29,903 bases of DNA. Origin: Amoeboradix gromovi (taxonomy: Eukaryota > Sanchytriomycota > Sanchytriomycetes > Sanchytriales > Sanchytriaceae). The DNA lies in contig JADGIF010000038.1 of the NCBI GenBank assembly GCA_018985225.1, positions 1 to 29,903 of the forward strand, given 5' to 3'. The notes beneath the pieces were generated by a model that worked only from the letters and a program-made list of their open reading frames with translations, did not search any database and was not told the DNA's origin. Both the position numbers and the translations under genes were made by a program. Numbering within the stretch: the first letter of the stretch is position 1; every line of letters begins with the position of its first letter. This document shows, piece by piece, positions 7,754 through 15,326 of the stretch.

Positions 7754-8503
7754 TCAAATAATTTCGATTCGCTCTTGAATCACGAAATTGCCATCAACTA
7801 TTTCAGTTACAATGTTAGAAGGATAGTCTACAAGATCGTTTATACAGTCTAATACTTTGTTAACTTGGGAATATGGCAGCTCTTTATGTATATACTCTCT
7901 CAAAATTATATTCGACCCATACTCGTGATAAATTCTACAATCTCTCAAAATGTAGATCACGTGATCAATTCGAATAAATTGGCGAAGAAGAATGAAGAAC
8001 CCATATTCCATAGACCTGCATTTGATGTCAAAGTGACTGAGACCATTGTCACTAAACTCATCAGTGAACAAATCAATTTTGTCAAAATATAAAATGTCAT
8101 CGGATCTCGACAATTTACGGATTGGCAAGAACGTGTTGCTGGGTTTGTTATCAAAGGTAGACACATAGTTTCCTACAATATCACCTTTATATGCTGTTAA
8201 ATATGTCCAGTCATAGGGTTTAACTGGCTTGTACTTGGATTCCACCCATTCATTGTGCACTTTGTAATTAACCTTTTTTTCAACAGTTTTGAGAGCATTC
8301 AAAGCATTAAACCTCAGCTGGATTTTCTCGCTCTTTACAGTAAACTGATTGTTTCCAAAGTAAATTTCAGGAACCACAAACCCTAATATTTTCTCATCCT
8401 TCTCGATTTCCTGCTGAGATGATATAGCGTTCTTTTTAGCAACAAAGTCAAACATATGGGACATGTTTAATGGAAGTAGACTTGGGGTAAAAGCGAGTGA
8501 CAA
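7754..8503 (-). CDS. TIP41: TIP41-like protein (TIPRL), PP2A-phosphatase regulator
   Basis: Protein of 249 residues, close to animal TIPRL (about 270) and shorter than yeast Tip41. Family landmarks are LPEI-like VVPEIYFGNNQF, the block YDWTYLTAYKGDI, the run GFFILLRQFIRIDHVIYILRD, and RIYHE followed by LREYIHKE. Tip41 binds the PP2A-type phosphatase system with Tap42 and acts in TOR nutrient signalling. The start MSLAF is the first ATG. The usual PP2A-interacting C-terminal tail is short and ends ERIEII. Confidence 0.92.
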   Translation of the reverse strand: MSLAFTPSLLPLNMSHMFDFVAKKNAISSQQEIEKDEKILGFVVPEIYFGNNQFTVKSEKIQLRFNALNALKTVEKKVNYKVHNEWVESKYKPVKPYDWTYLTAYKGDIVGNYVSTFDNKPSNTFLPIRKLSRSDDILYFDKIDLFTDEFSDNGLSHFDIKCRSMEYGFFILLRQFIRIDHVIYILRDCRIYHEYGSNIILREYIHKELPYSQVNKVLDCINDLVDYPSNIVTEIVDGNFVIQERIEII

Positions 8504-8818
8504 GTTATTATTTGTACTAGGTTGGTTAACTACATTCTGTCAATCAGAATCTGGTCTAATTTAACCCATCTATTTGTAAGCACCAGCTGTAACTCTGTTC
8601 TATTGATTTAACTTTTAGTGAGTGTTGGCGAATTACGTGATAGCAGTGACGGGAGGTCCGCAACAGAGAATCTCCGACTTATGCAGAGATGATGAGATAT
8701 GCGGAATTTTGCTTGTCTGGTTTTGTTTTTGAGAAGTTCCCTTTCAATTTGATCATTTTGTGTAAAGATGTAAAAGTAACGTTTATTACTGAAGAATGAA
8801 AACTATGAATTTATTACG
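8504..8818. other. Intergenic, upstream of TIP41
   Basis: No gene, RNA fold or repeat was recognised in this 315-bp gap. It holds the TIP41 promoter on its left side and the 3' end of the two-exon membrane protein gene on its right. Confidence 0.5.
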
Positions 8819-11149
8819 TTACCATAGTTGCTTCACTATATTACTTGATTTTGACAGTCCTGTAGCGTTTGGACATAAAACTGGATATATTGATTGATCA
8901 GTTAAACTCGGTTCGCCACAAACTATATTGTTAAAGCTTGGGCTACAATAGTCTCTTATTAAGTACCCGTTTAAGCCGTCGTATTCTCTTACAAACGATT
9001 TGAAGCTGTATTTTTCCGAAGACGACTGCGATTTTCTGCATTTCCACACTTCGGTTTTGTAGTTTGTGCCATTTATTCCTCTATCTGGCATACAGCAACA
9101 ATTACTGGTAAACTGATTCCACGATGTATAAACTCCGAATGGAAATGTATCAACGGTTCTTTCTGCACCAGGAATGTCTATAATTGAGTTGTCACTGTTG
9201 CTATTGTAAGTCACATCAAATACAGCCAAACAAAGACCAATGAACGTCGTGATTCCCATGACGAGAAAGAAATTGACAAGAATTTTCAACAATTTCTTGT
9301 CCAGTGTAACGTCTAATGTTTGCAATACAATTTTATCTACTGCAACAAACTCAGTGTTTGGCTCATCTCTGAATTCTCTAGGGTGTCTTTTATCCTCCTC
9401 GCCTTTCAATTTTAACAATTGAGTTTTTTCTTCCCGCTGCGTTAATATCTAAATTACCATTGCATTAAACATTTTTATTTTGTTTCTATTTTGAAGTAGG
9501 ACTCCTGCAATTACGAACAGTACAGGAAGAGCAATATTCAAAAATCCAACGATATAGATTGTAAGCTCCGATACGTATATACCAAGAGCAAGGCAAATGG
9601 TTATTACGCCATTAACTGTGTTTACTCCAACGCAGCTCAAACAGAGAAAATCTTCAGTTCTGCTAAAAAACGGACGACTGTAAGCATTTATTACTAGAGC
9701 TACTCCATGAATACAGGTTATGCCAAAAGTGATCCCGACTGATGTCTTATCTGTGCTGGCAAATACAAATGTTATTACAACAAGTAGTCTATGCATAATC
9801 ATAAATAGTTTGTAGTACCTAAACCTTCTTTCGAAAGCACTATACAATGATTTACAGCTGTTTTTTGAAGCTTTTGCCTGAATCATCCATTGGTCTTCGA
9901 CGTCAGAAACAAAAGTTGGAATCTCTTTTACAAACTTCGTACTGACTGTTATGAGTTTATAGTAAAGATATGGGATACCAAAAGTAACTGAAATCACACA
10001 TATAAAGATACCTGGGAAATAGAACGGATAAATCTCATCTACGCACGATATTGTTAAATCTTTAGAGAGTCGGCTGTCAGTAACTGAAGGGCATAGGCTC
10101 GCCTGCAGATCAATTGGGCACTCTTTGTTAAAAGGACAGTTCACGCAGACATCTTTTATTGCCACGTCATCTCGAAACTGGAACCAAATCGAATTGACAT
10201 TATCGGCAGTCGTAGACATTTTAGTTACCAATTCTTTTCCTGGTGCGCACTCTACCGGTTCACACAGAGTCATGCTGAACAGCGATGTAGTTGTCGGTAT
10301 ATATAGCAAACCTAACACAATTAGTGTAATCTTCACAAAATCCTTTTTGATCACATTATTGACTTTGGTATTAAACTCTATCCCAAGTTTTGTTTGATTG
10401 CTTATCCAATTGTAAAAGAATATAATGCCAAGAATAAATAAAATTAATCCGAAAATTTCAGGAATTTGTCGTATGTCTGCTATCAAAGAACTATAAGAAT
10501 AAAAATAGGTTTCTACAAATGAGAAAGTAAAAATATTAGCACTGACACCACCAACATATAAAAGAGAGAATGCGATTATTGAATTTCGTGATTGGATGGC
10601 AAATGTTTTTGAAATTCCGTATTTTTTACTTTTCAACCATTTAAGGTTAAATTCAGAGACATCATCTTCATCCATCTCCCCTTCAGGTGCAACTCTTAGT
10701 CTCTCTCTACGATTGTTATCCGCTCTCCATTTCTCAAACGCATACATTAGTATAAGTACAGTGCATGCTACGCCGCCTATCTGAATTAAAGTGAGTCCTG
10801 TTCCTTTGTTATCCTTGTTTTGTTTCTTTGGAAGCACATAAAAAAGAGTTCCAATGGTCATCAAAGCTGCAGAGCATAATAGGCTAAAATACCATAGTAC
10901 GGCTTTTATAGGTTTGAATGATAGTAACAACATATTAGTAATAATTAATGGTAGAAAGTATGCAAGAATTATGAACTGCATTCTAACATCTACACGAGGA
11001 ACCTGGGGAATATGTATGTTTAAATTTAGATTTAAAAAGGCGAGATATTTTATAATCCTCCAATCTGGCCAGATATTTTGAATACTTGCTAATATACCCA
11101 CAAACTGTAGATTCATGGATACGATTTCAAAAATATTAGTTAAGCCCAT
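8819..11149 (-). CDS. Polytopic membrane protein, two exons joined by a 21-nt intron
   Basis: Exon 1 is 11149-9458 (564 codons) and exon 2 is 9436-8819 (205 codons plus stop), giving 769 residues. Exon 2 has no ATG before its membrane segment. Splicing is needed to join ...KMFNAM to REEKTQ.... Exon 1 encodes about ten membrane segments plus a Cys-rich lumenal loop (SVTLCEP-like FSMTLCEPVECAPG, then VCVNCPFNKECPIDL and SLCPS). The N-terminal FVGILASIQNIWPDW resembles the I-x-x-L-x-S-F-x-x-x-W-P motif at the membrane entry of large chytrid/oomycete proteins with ephrin-receptor-like ectodomains, and NAYSRPF resembles their C-terminal part. That ectodomain is absent here. Exon 2 adds one anchor (about 52-72 of the exon) and a Cys-rich C-terminal domain. 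Function is unknown; a channel or receptor is possible. Confidence 0.75.
9437..9457 (-). other. 21-nt spliceosomal intron
   Basis: On the minus strand it starts GTAATTTAG and ends ATTAACGCAG, with an in-frame TAG that would stop exon 1 two codons after its end. Removing it joins the two long frames in phase 0. The TTAAC box sits 4 nt before the 3' end, as in the 20-nt intron at 21570. Confidence 0.75.
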
Positions 11150-11268
11150 ATGATATGTTTTTGGCCTTGGATAAAAAGCTTCAAGCTTTTAGCTTAGTGA
11201 TTAACTACTGGCATAATATTTTTAGATAATAACCTTCAAGGTCAAAGCATTTTATTTTTTAAACAAGG
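11150..11268. promoter_or_regulatory. 119-bp divergent promoter with a perfect palindrome
   Basis: This is the only sequence between the ATG of the membrane protein gene (minus) and MMS2 (plus). It contains AAAAGCTTCAAGCTTTT at 11174-11190: two 8-bp arms around a single C. This is a candidate binding site for a dimeric factor, which is inference. Confidence 0.4.
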
Positions 11269-11667
11269 ATGTCGATGCCTAGAAACTTTCGTTTGTTAGA
11301 GGAACTGGAAAAAGGTGAAAAGGGTAACAATTCTCAGGTATCTTATGGATTAGAATCCTCTGACGACATAACGTTAACTAAATGGCACGCAACAATTATT
11401 GGAGCTCCGCATACCATATTTGAAAACAGAATTTACAATTTATCAATTTTTTGTGGGCCCAAATATCCGGAGGAATCTCCTACAATCAGATTTTTGTCCA
11501 AGATCAACATAAACTCTGTAGATGATAAAGGATTTGTAAAACACAAAACTCTGCAAAATTGGAAAAGGGAATACACCATGGAAAAAGTGTTACTTGATAT
11601 TCGCTCCGATATGTCTGACTCAAAAAACAAGAAGGCCAGCCAGCCAGAAGAAGGGTCAATGTATTGA
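11269..11667 (+). CDS. MMS2: Ubiquitin E2 variant Mms2/Uev1
   Basis: Protein of 132 residues, collinear with Mms2 over its whole length. It has PRNFRLLEELEKGEKG, the SYGLESSDD turn, LTKWHATIIGAPHTIFENR, CGPKYPEESPTIRF, and the C-terminal KASQPEEGSMY. The catalytic Cys of E2 enzymes is absent (W-K-R-E-Y-T region), as expected for a UEV. Mms2 pairs with Ubc13 to build Lys63-linked ubiquitin chains, notably on PCNA in error-free DNA damage tolerance. The stop TGA runs into AATAAA. A TIR element is inserted 122 bp downstream. Confidence 0.95.
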   Translation: MSMPRNFRLLEELEKGEKGNNSQVSYGLESSDDITLTKWHATIIGAPHTIFENRIYNLSIFCGPKYPEESPTIRFLSKININSVDDKGFVKHKTLQNWKREYTMEKVLLDIRSDMSDSKNKKASQPEEGSMY

Positions 11668-11789
11668 ATAAATAGTTTGTCACAAAACTCTTCCAGATCA
11701 ATGGAAAACCCCGCCATGCGTTAGTTAAGTTTATAACTGTAAGTACTAAAGTTCTTGGTGCATATTTGTTTCCCGATTTTAAAACAAAT

Positions 11790-12229
11790 GGGACATCAAA
11801 TATAAAAACTGGACTAACTTTCTGTAACAACTTGGAACATTATTTAAGAGGCGAGTGGACATTTAGCTAGTTGCGGAGTTGACGAGTATAAAAGGAAAAT
11901 AAATATTCTGTACAGCTATTCTCTTACTCTTTCAAATAAAATATCACTATTACACTTCAAAGAAATAGATAAGAGTAATGATGTTAGTATAACATTACAA
12001 AATGACTCTAGAAAAGAGTACCGTCTAAGAAAATGCACCTTTTGCTTAGATGCTCAAAGACCTCATATATTTGAAAGAGATGCAGGGTCTTCTACTTTTA
12101 TTATGAAGAGGGGATTGAAAGTAGTGAAAGAAAATTGGTATAATAGAAGATCTTTTATTAATGATAGCATTTCCTCCGTATGGAGTACCTTCTTTAAAAA
12201 CGAGTTAGTCTAGTTTTTATATTTGGTGT
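11790..12229 (+). mobile_element. TIR element, copy 2 (right terminus damaged)
   Basis: The left TIR is intact: TGGGACATCAAATATAAAAA counted from the T at 11789. Next come the internal TATAAAAGG promoter-like stretch and the zinc-ribbon-like frame (RLRKCTFC, FERDAGSS). That frame stays open upstream back into the TATA region and ends in the stop TAG inside the right TIR. The right TIR reads TTTGGTGT and then AAC instead of CCC, so the terminal trinucleotide is lost. The element lies between MMS2 and the repeat debris 5' of DUS3. Confidence 0.85.
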
Positions 12230-12367
12230 AACATCTGTAAGACTTTCACATATAGCTTGGTATTTCCATCATTTCTTTAGAGGAGGTCCTTATTTATTAG
12301 AGTCTTATCCAAAAGCAAAAAAGTGGTTTTTGGGTCAAAAGCAGTAGTCGGAGAACGATATGTCGTT

Positions 12368-12672
12368 CCCATGATGTACCATTAAACCCTTTCTTAGTAT
12401 GAAAATGCATTGGCAGCATCTCTTTCAAAATAGCTGGGCTGGCTAGCACTTGGGCATATGTTGGAATATCTCAACCGATAACCGTTTTCATATTCTGTCT
12501 TAAAGTTTGTAATGTTATTTCTAGTTCTTCATTGTCAACTTTCTTGCTCTTTTTGTATGTTTTGTTCTTTTGTTTTTTCTGTTGGACATGATAAATTAAT
12601 GATAATGAGTAATCTAATGTGGTTTCTAGGTATTCCTACTGCTTAGAAATCAGGACATTTGTCAGAATGGAT
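12368..12672 (-). repeat. Diverged repeat R2, copy 1; zinc-ribbon-like remnant on the minus strand
   Basis: The segment aligns with the reverse complement of 22177-22502, including about 20 identical bases at AGGACATTTGTCAGAATGG. Read on the minus strand it gives HSDKCP near 12660, then YENGYRLRYSNICPSASQP and YFERDAANAFSY near the other end, followed by a stop. The order (SxxCP, long insert, RLR-x-C-x2-C, [ED]RD-x-A) is that of a degenerate Fanzor/TnpB C-terminus. It resembles the residual frame of the TIR element. Stops and frameshifts show it is dead. Confidence 0.45.
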
Positions 12673-12815
12673 CTCATATACTTGAAATGTATGGATCCTT
12701 ATTTTCTCCCAGCTCAGATTAGTGAAAATGTAGGATATCACTGCAATGAATCAATTGGTCTTGTTCGTTTCTCTGTAGAAATTCTTGATTTTCTAAAAAA
12801 CAGGACTTTTAAGAG
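12673..12815 (+). pseudogene. TnpB/Fanzor-like 3' tail, degraded copy
   Basis: The segment aligns with the conserved tails at 736-861 (+) and 14575-14710 (-). It shares the CATATAC...GGATCCTTATT start, ATCACTG in the middle, the TTTCTCTGTAGAAATTCT block, and a weakened hairpin region GATTTTCTAAAAAAC before AGGACTTTTAAGAGG. Little coding sequence remains. It ends only 25 bp before the DUS3 ATG, so the DUS3 promoter must lie within transposon-derived sequence. Confidence 0.55.
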
Positions 12816-12840
12816 GGACTCCTCATAAAACAAAATCAGA

Positions 12841-14490
12841 ATGAGAGACGATCATGTCGCTTACATTGTTCCCAAGTATCTGAAATCCAATGATAAACCA
12901 TACGATGATGGTATGGAGCTGGAAATAGATTGTAGAGTCAATAAATGTCCAAATGGTGTTCCTAATTTATGTGGAAAATTGGCTAAAAATGAGATCTGCG
13001 ACAATAAAATTTGCCGATATTCTCATGATATTGATGACTTTATCATTAAAAAGCCAGATGTTTTACCTTATGAGTGTCCAAGTGGCACAGATTGTATTTT
13101 TGGTATAAAGTGTTTATTATCTCATGAGAACAATGTAAAACGATCTGAACCATTATCCAACCTGCTGCCTTATCAGGTACAATGCAAACTAAGAAAGCGA
13201 AAATATGAATTCCACCTAGCCAAAAATTATATCCAGCAGGCTAAACTCGATAAAGTAACTCAAGAAAATGAGATGATGAATATGAGCACTGAAGATATGA
13301 GTAATGGTGACGCACCGTATATTAAGCCCACAAATAGGGAGGAACTGGCGTATAAAAGAAGGCGTAGAAATGATTTATTCAAAAGTGACAATACTTATCT
13401 TGCTCCTCTAACAACTCACGGTCATGTAGCATTTAGAAGACTCACGAAGCATTTTGGTGCTGATATCACTTGTGGTGAGATGGCATTGAGCACTTCCATA
13501 CTTCAAGGTGTAAATTCTTATTGGCTGACATTTAAACGCCATGTTAGCGAAGTTAACTTTGGAGTGCAGATAGCCGCAAAGCATGTTGATGTTCTCGCAA
13601 AGACCTGTGAGGTCATCAAAAATCATACCAACGTTGACTTTGTTGATTTAAACTTATGCTGCCCGATTGAAAGTCAGTATGAACGGGGTATTGGTGCTAG
13701 TCTGCTTCCGAGGCTCAGCCAAGTCGAAGAACTTGCTAAAGCAATGAGCAATATACTCCGTTACCAGAAACCATCTCACTTGAGTATGGACAACAGCATA
13801 AGAGATCCAGAGGAGCATATGCCATTGCTCACTGTGAAGATGAGAACTGGTGTTAAGGACGGCAAGAACGTAGCTCATAATCTGATTCCTGTGTTTGAAA
13901 AACATCATTTCGACATGGCTAGCGTCCATGGAAGAAGTAGAGAGCAACGTTACTCTAAGTTAGCGGACTGGGACTACTTGAATAGATGTGCTTCTAAGTG
14001 TGATGAAATGGCATTCTTTGGTAATGGGGATGTTACAGATTACGAAGGATACTACAGACAAATGGAATCAGAGCATATTAATGGAATTTTAATCGGTAGA
14101 GGTGCTTTAATAAAACCCTGGATATTTGAGGAAATCAAAGAGCGCAGGCACATAGACAAGTCCTCAACTGAAAGGATGAGCATAATTAAACTGTTCATGG
14201 AGTACGGTATGGAGCAATTTGGAACCGATTTGATGGGTGTAAGAAAGACCAGAAGGTTTTTCTTAGAATGGTGGTCATTCGCGCATCGTTATGTACCATA
14301 TACAATTTTAGAACACGCTCCGCATTTGATAAACCATAGACCCCAGTCTTGGTGGGGCAGAAATGAACTGGAGACATGGCTGGGATCCGATAATCCTTCA
14401 GATTGGATACGATTATCAGAAATATTTCTCGGACCTTGTGAATCTGACTTTACATTTAAACCCAAGCATAAATCTGTATCTTACAAGTAA
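12841..14490 (+). CDS. DUS3: tRNA-dihydrouridine(47) synthase Dus3
   Basis: Protein of 549 residues. Two CCCH zinc fingers lie at the N-terminus: Cys44-Cys53-Cys58-His62 and Cys79/85/91-His95, as in Dus3 but not other Dus enzymes. A basic linker precedes the FMN-binding TIM barrel (from about 185). Barrel landmarks are YLAPLTTHGHVAFR, ITCGEMALS, FGVQIAAKH, VDLNLCCPI with the likely catalytic Cys274, LTVKMRTG, SVHGRSREQRYSKLADW, FGNGDV, and GILIGRGALIKPWIF. The helical C-terminus with RRFFLEWWSFAHRY is present, so it is complete. Dus3 reduces uridine 47 in the tRNA variable loop using NADPH. The family motif usually reads N-x-G-C-P; here the Gly is Cys (NLCCP), so two adjacent Cys stand at the active site. 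Confidence 0.95.
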   Translation: MRDDHVAYIVPKYLKSNDKPYDDGMELEIDCRVNKCPNGVPNLCGKLAKNEICDNKICRYSHDIDDFIIKKPDVLPYECPSGTDCIFGIKCLLSHENNVKRSEPLSNLLPYQVQCKLRKRKYEFHLAKNYIQQAKLDKVTQENEMMNMSTEDMSNGDAPYIKPTNREELAYKRRRRNDLFKSDNTYLAPLTTHGHVAFRRLTKHFGADITCGEMALSTSILQGVNSYWLTFKRHVSEVNFGVQIAAKHVDVLAKTCEVIKNHTNVDFVDLNLCCPIESQYERGIGASLLPRLSQVEELAKAMSNILRYQKPSHLSMDNSIRDPEEHMPLLTVKMRTGVKDGKNVAHNLIPVFEKHHFDMASVHGRSREQRYSKLADWDYLNRCASKCDEMAFFGNGDVTDYEGYYRQMESEHINGILIGRGALIKPWIFEEIKERRHIDKSSTERMSIIKLFMEYGMEQFGTDLMGVRKTRRFFLEWWSFAHRYVPYTILEHAPHLINHRPQSWWGRNELETWLGSDNPSDWIRLSEIFLGPCESDFTFKPKHKSVSYK

Positions 14491-14574
14491 TTCATCAAAG
14501 TGAAGATGCTGATCAGAGTTGCCAATAAATAGTTTTTGTAAGATTAAAAATTATAAATTTACTTAATACTATAG

Positions 14575-15035
14575 TCTCCTCGTTAAAAGGCCTGATTTCC
14601 GAGAAAATCGAGAATTTCCACAGAGAAACTAGCAATGTTAGATCTCCGTTACAGTGATTGCTCACGCTTTCACTACCCTGAGGCGGGATTGAATAAGGAT
14701 GTAGATACTTGATGTATATGTTCGTTGCTGCCATATGGTCTCTATCTATCTTCAAATGACAATTTGTACAGGTGCAAGTTTCTAAGTTAGTTTTCTTTAG
14801 AGTGCCACATATTGTACATGGCATCGAATTTCCATGCTTGCACCAGCTTATCAGTCTGAGACGAATGTATGCTCTGCCTGCTAGTTATTTCTTTAGCTCT
14901 GATTTACCACTTGTGAAAAGGAAAAATATCCAGTGTTTAAGGTATTAGGAAAATCTGGAAAAGTCTTGAAATTATACAAATATGCATACAAATTCGCGAT
15001 TAATGATTTATTCAAGAAAACAATCGAGCTGCATA
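14575..15035 (-). pseudogene. TnpB/Fanzor-like (OrfB) C-terminal remnant with conserved tail, copy F2
   Basis: On the minus strand the best-kept part reads WCKHGNSMPCTICGTLKKTN, then LETCTCTNCHLKIDRDHMAA and TNIYIKYL. This is the two-CxxC zinc ribbon followed by the RuvC-III D-R-D-x-x-A-A-x-N-I signature of OrfB/TnpB and Fanzor nucleases. Upstream (to about 15035) homology with 386-600 continues, but stops interrupt the frame. Downstream, the reading continues into the conserved tail shared with 736-861 and 12673-12815, which carries a hairpin at 14594-14609. TnpB/Fanzor are omega-RNA-guided nucleases of IS200/605- and IS607-like elements and their eukaryotic relatives. The N-terminal and RuvC-I/II parts are absent, so this is a dead fragment. 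Bacterial contamination is unlikely because related copies lie next to fungal genes. Confidence 0.7.
14594..14609 (-). other. Conserved 3'-tail hairpin of remnant F2
   Basis: On the minus strand GATTT-TCTCGG-AAATC folds into a 5-bp stem, followed by AGGCCTTTTAACGAGGAG. It is equivalent to 827-844. Together the two copies define the likely 3' boundary of the ancestral element just after the CTTTTRAC box. Confidence 0.5.
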
Positions 15036-15295
15036 AATAGGAATTTACTGAACTATGTAATTAATTCATTCTTTGGCAAGATGCTTGACATGATGAACTG
15101 CCTTAGATTTGTACAAAATTAGACAGCAATTTAATGAATACTTTGATTTCCATGCTATTTAATGTTGCGTATAGAGAAAAGCCATCATCCCATGTAAAAA
15201 TAAGCTTAGTTGGTATCTACCCAGGTTTTCCACACCTGATAAATGTGACCTCCGATTTATTTTGGATATTCGCATTTAACTTAGGCGATCTACCA

Positions 15296-15304
15296 TATAT
15301 AAAA
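15296..15304 (+). promoter_or_regulatory. TATA box of the phosphofructokinase gene
   Basis: TATATAAAA, 23 bp before the ATG at 15327. It lies in about 290 bp of gene-free sequence that follows the TnpB/Fanzor-like remnant. Confidence 0.5.
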
Positions 15305-15326
15305 TTAAGTATATCCCCAGGATAAT

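Noticed and set aside
8819-9418. Exon 2 region as an independent gene
   Set aside because: It has no ATG before the membrane segment, and a GT-TTAAC-AG micro-intron joins it in phase to the upstream frame.
11433-11717. 94-codon minus-strand frame under MMS2
   Set aside because: It lies almost wholly antisense to the well-supported MMS2 gene and has no family signature.
12614-12672. Plus-strand reading with GHLSEW as a TnpB zinc ribbon
   Set aside because: The first Cys pair is missing in both copies and the frames contain stops. The opposite strand gives a better and longer ribbon-like order, so this reading is probably antisense coincidence.
14513-14824. 103-residue minus-strand protein as a live gene
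   Set aside because: Only the first 40 residues match the OrfB ribbon. The rest is translation of the conserved non-coding tail shared with two non-coding copies.
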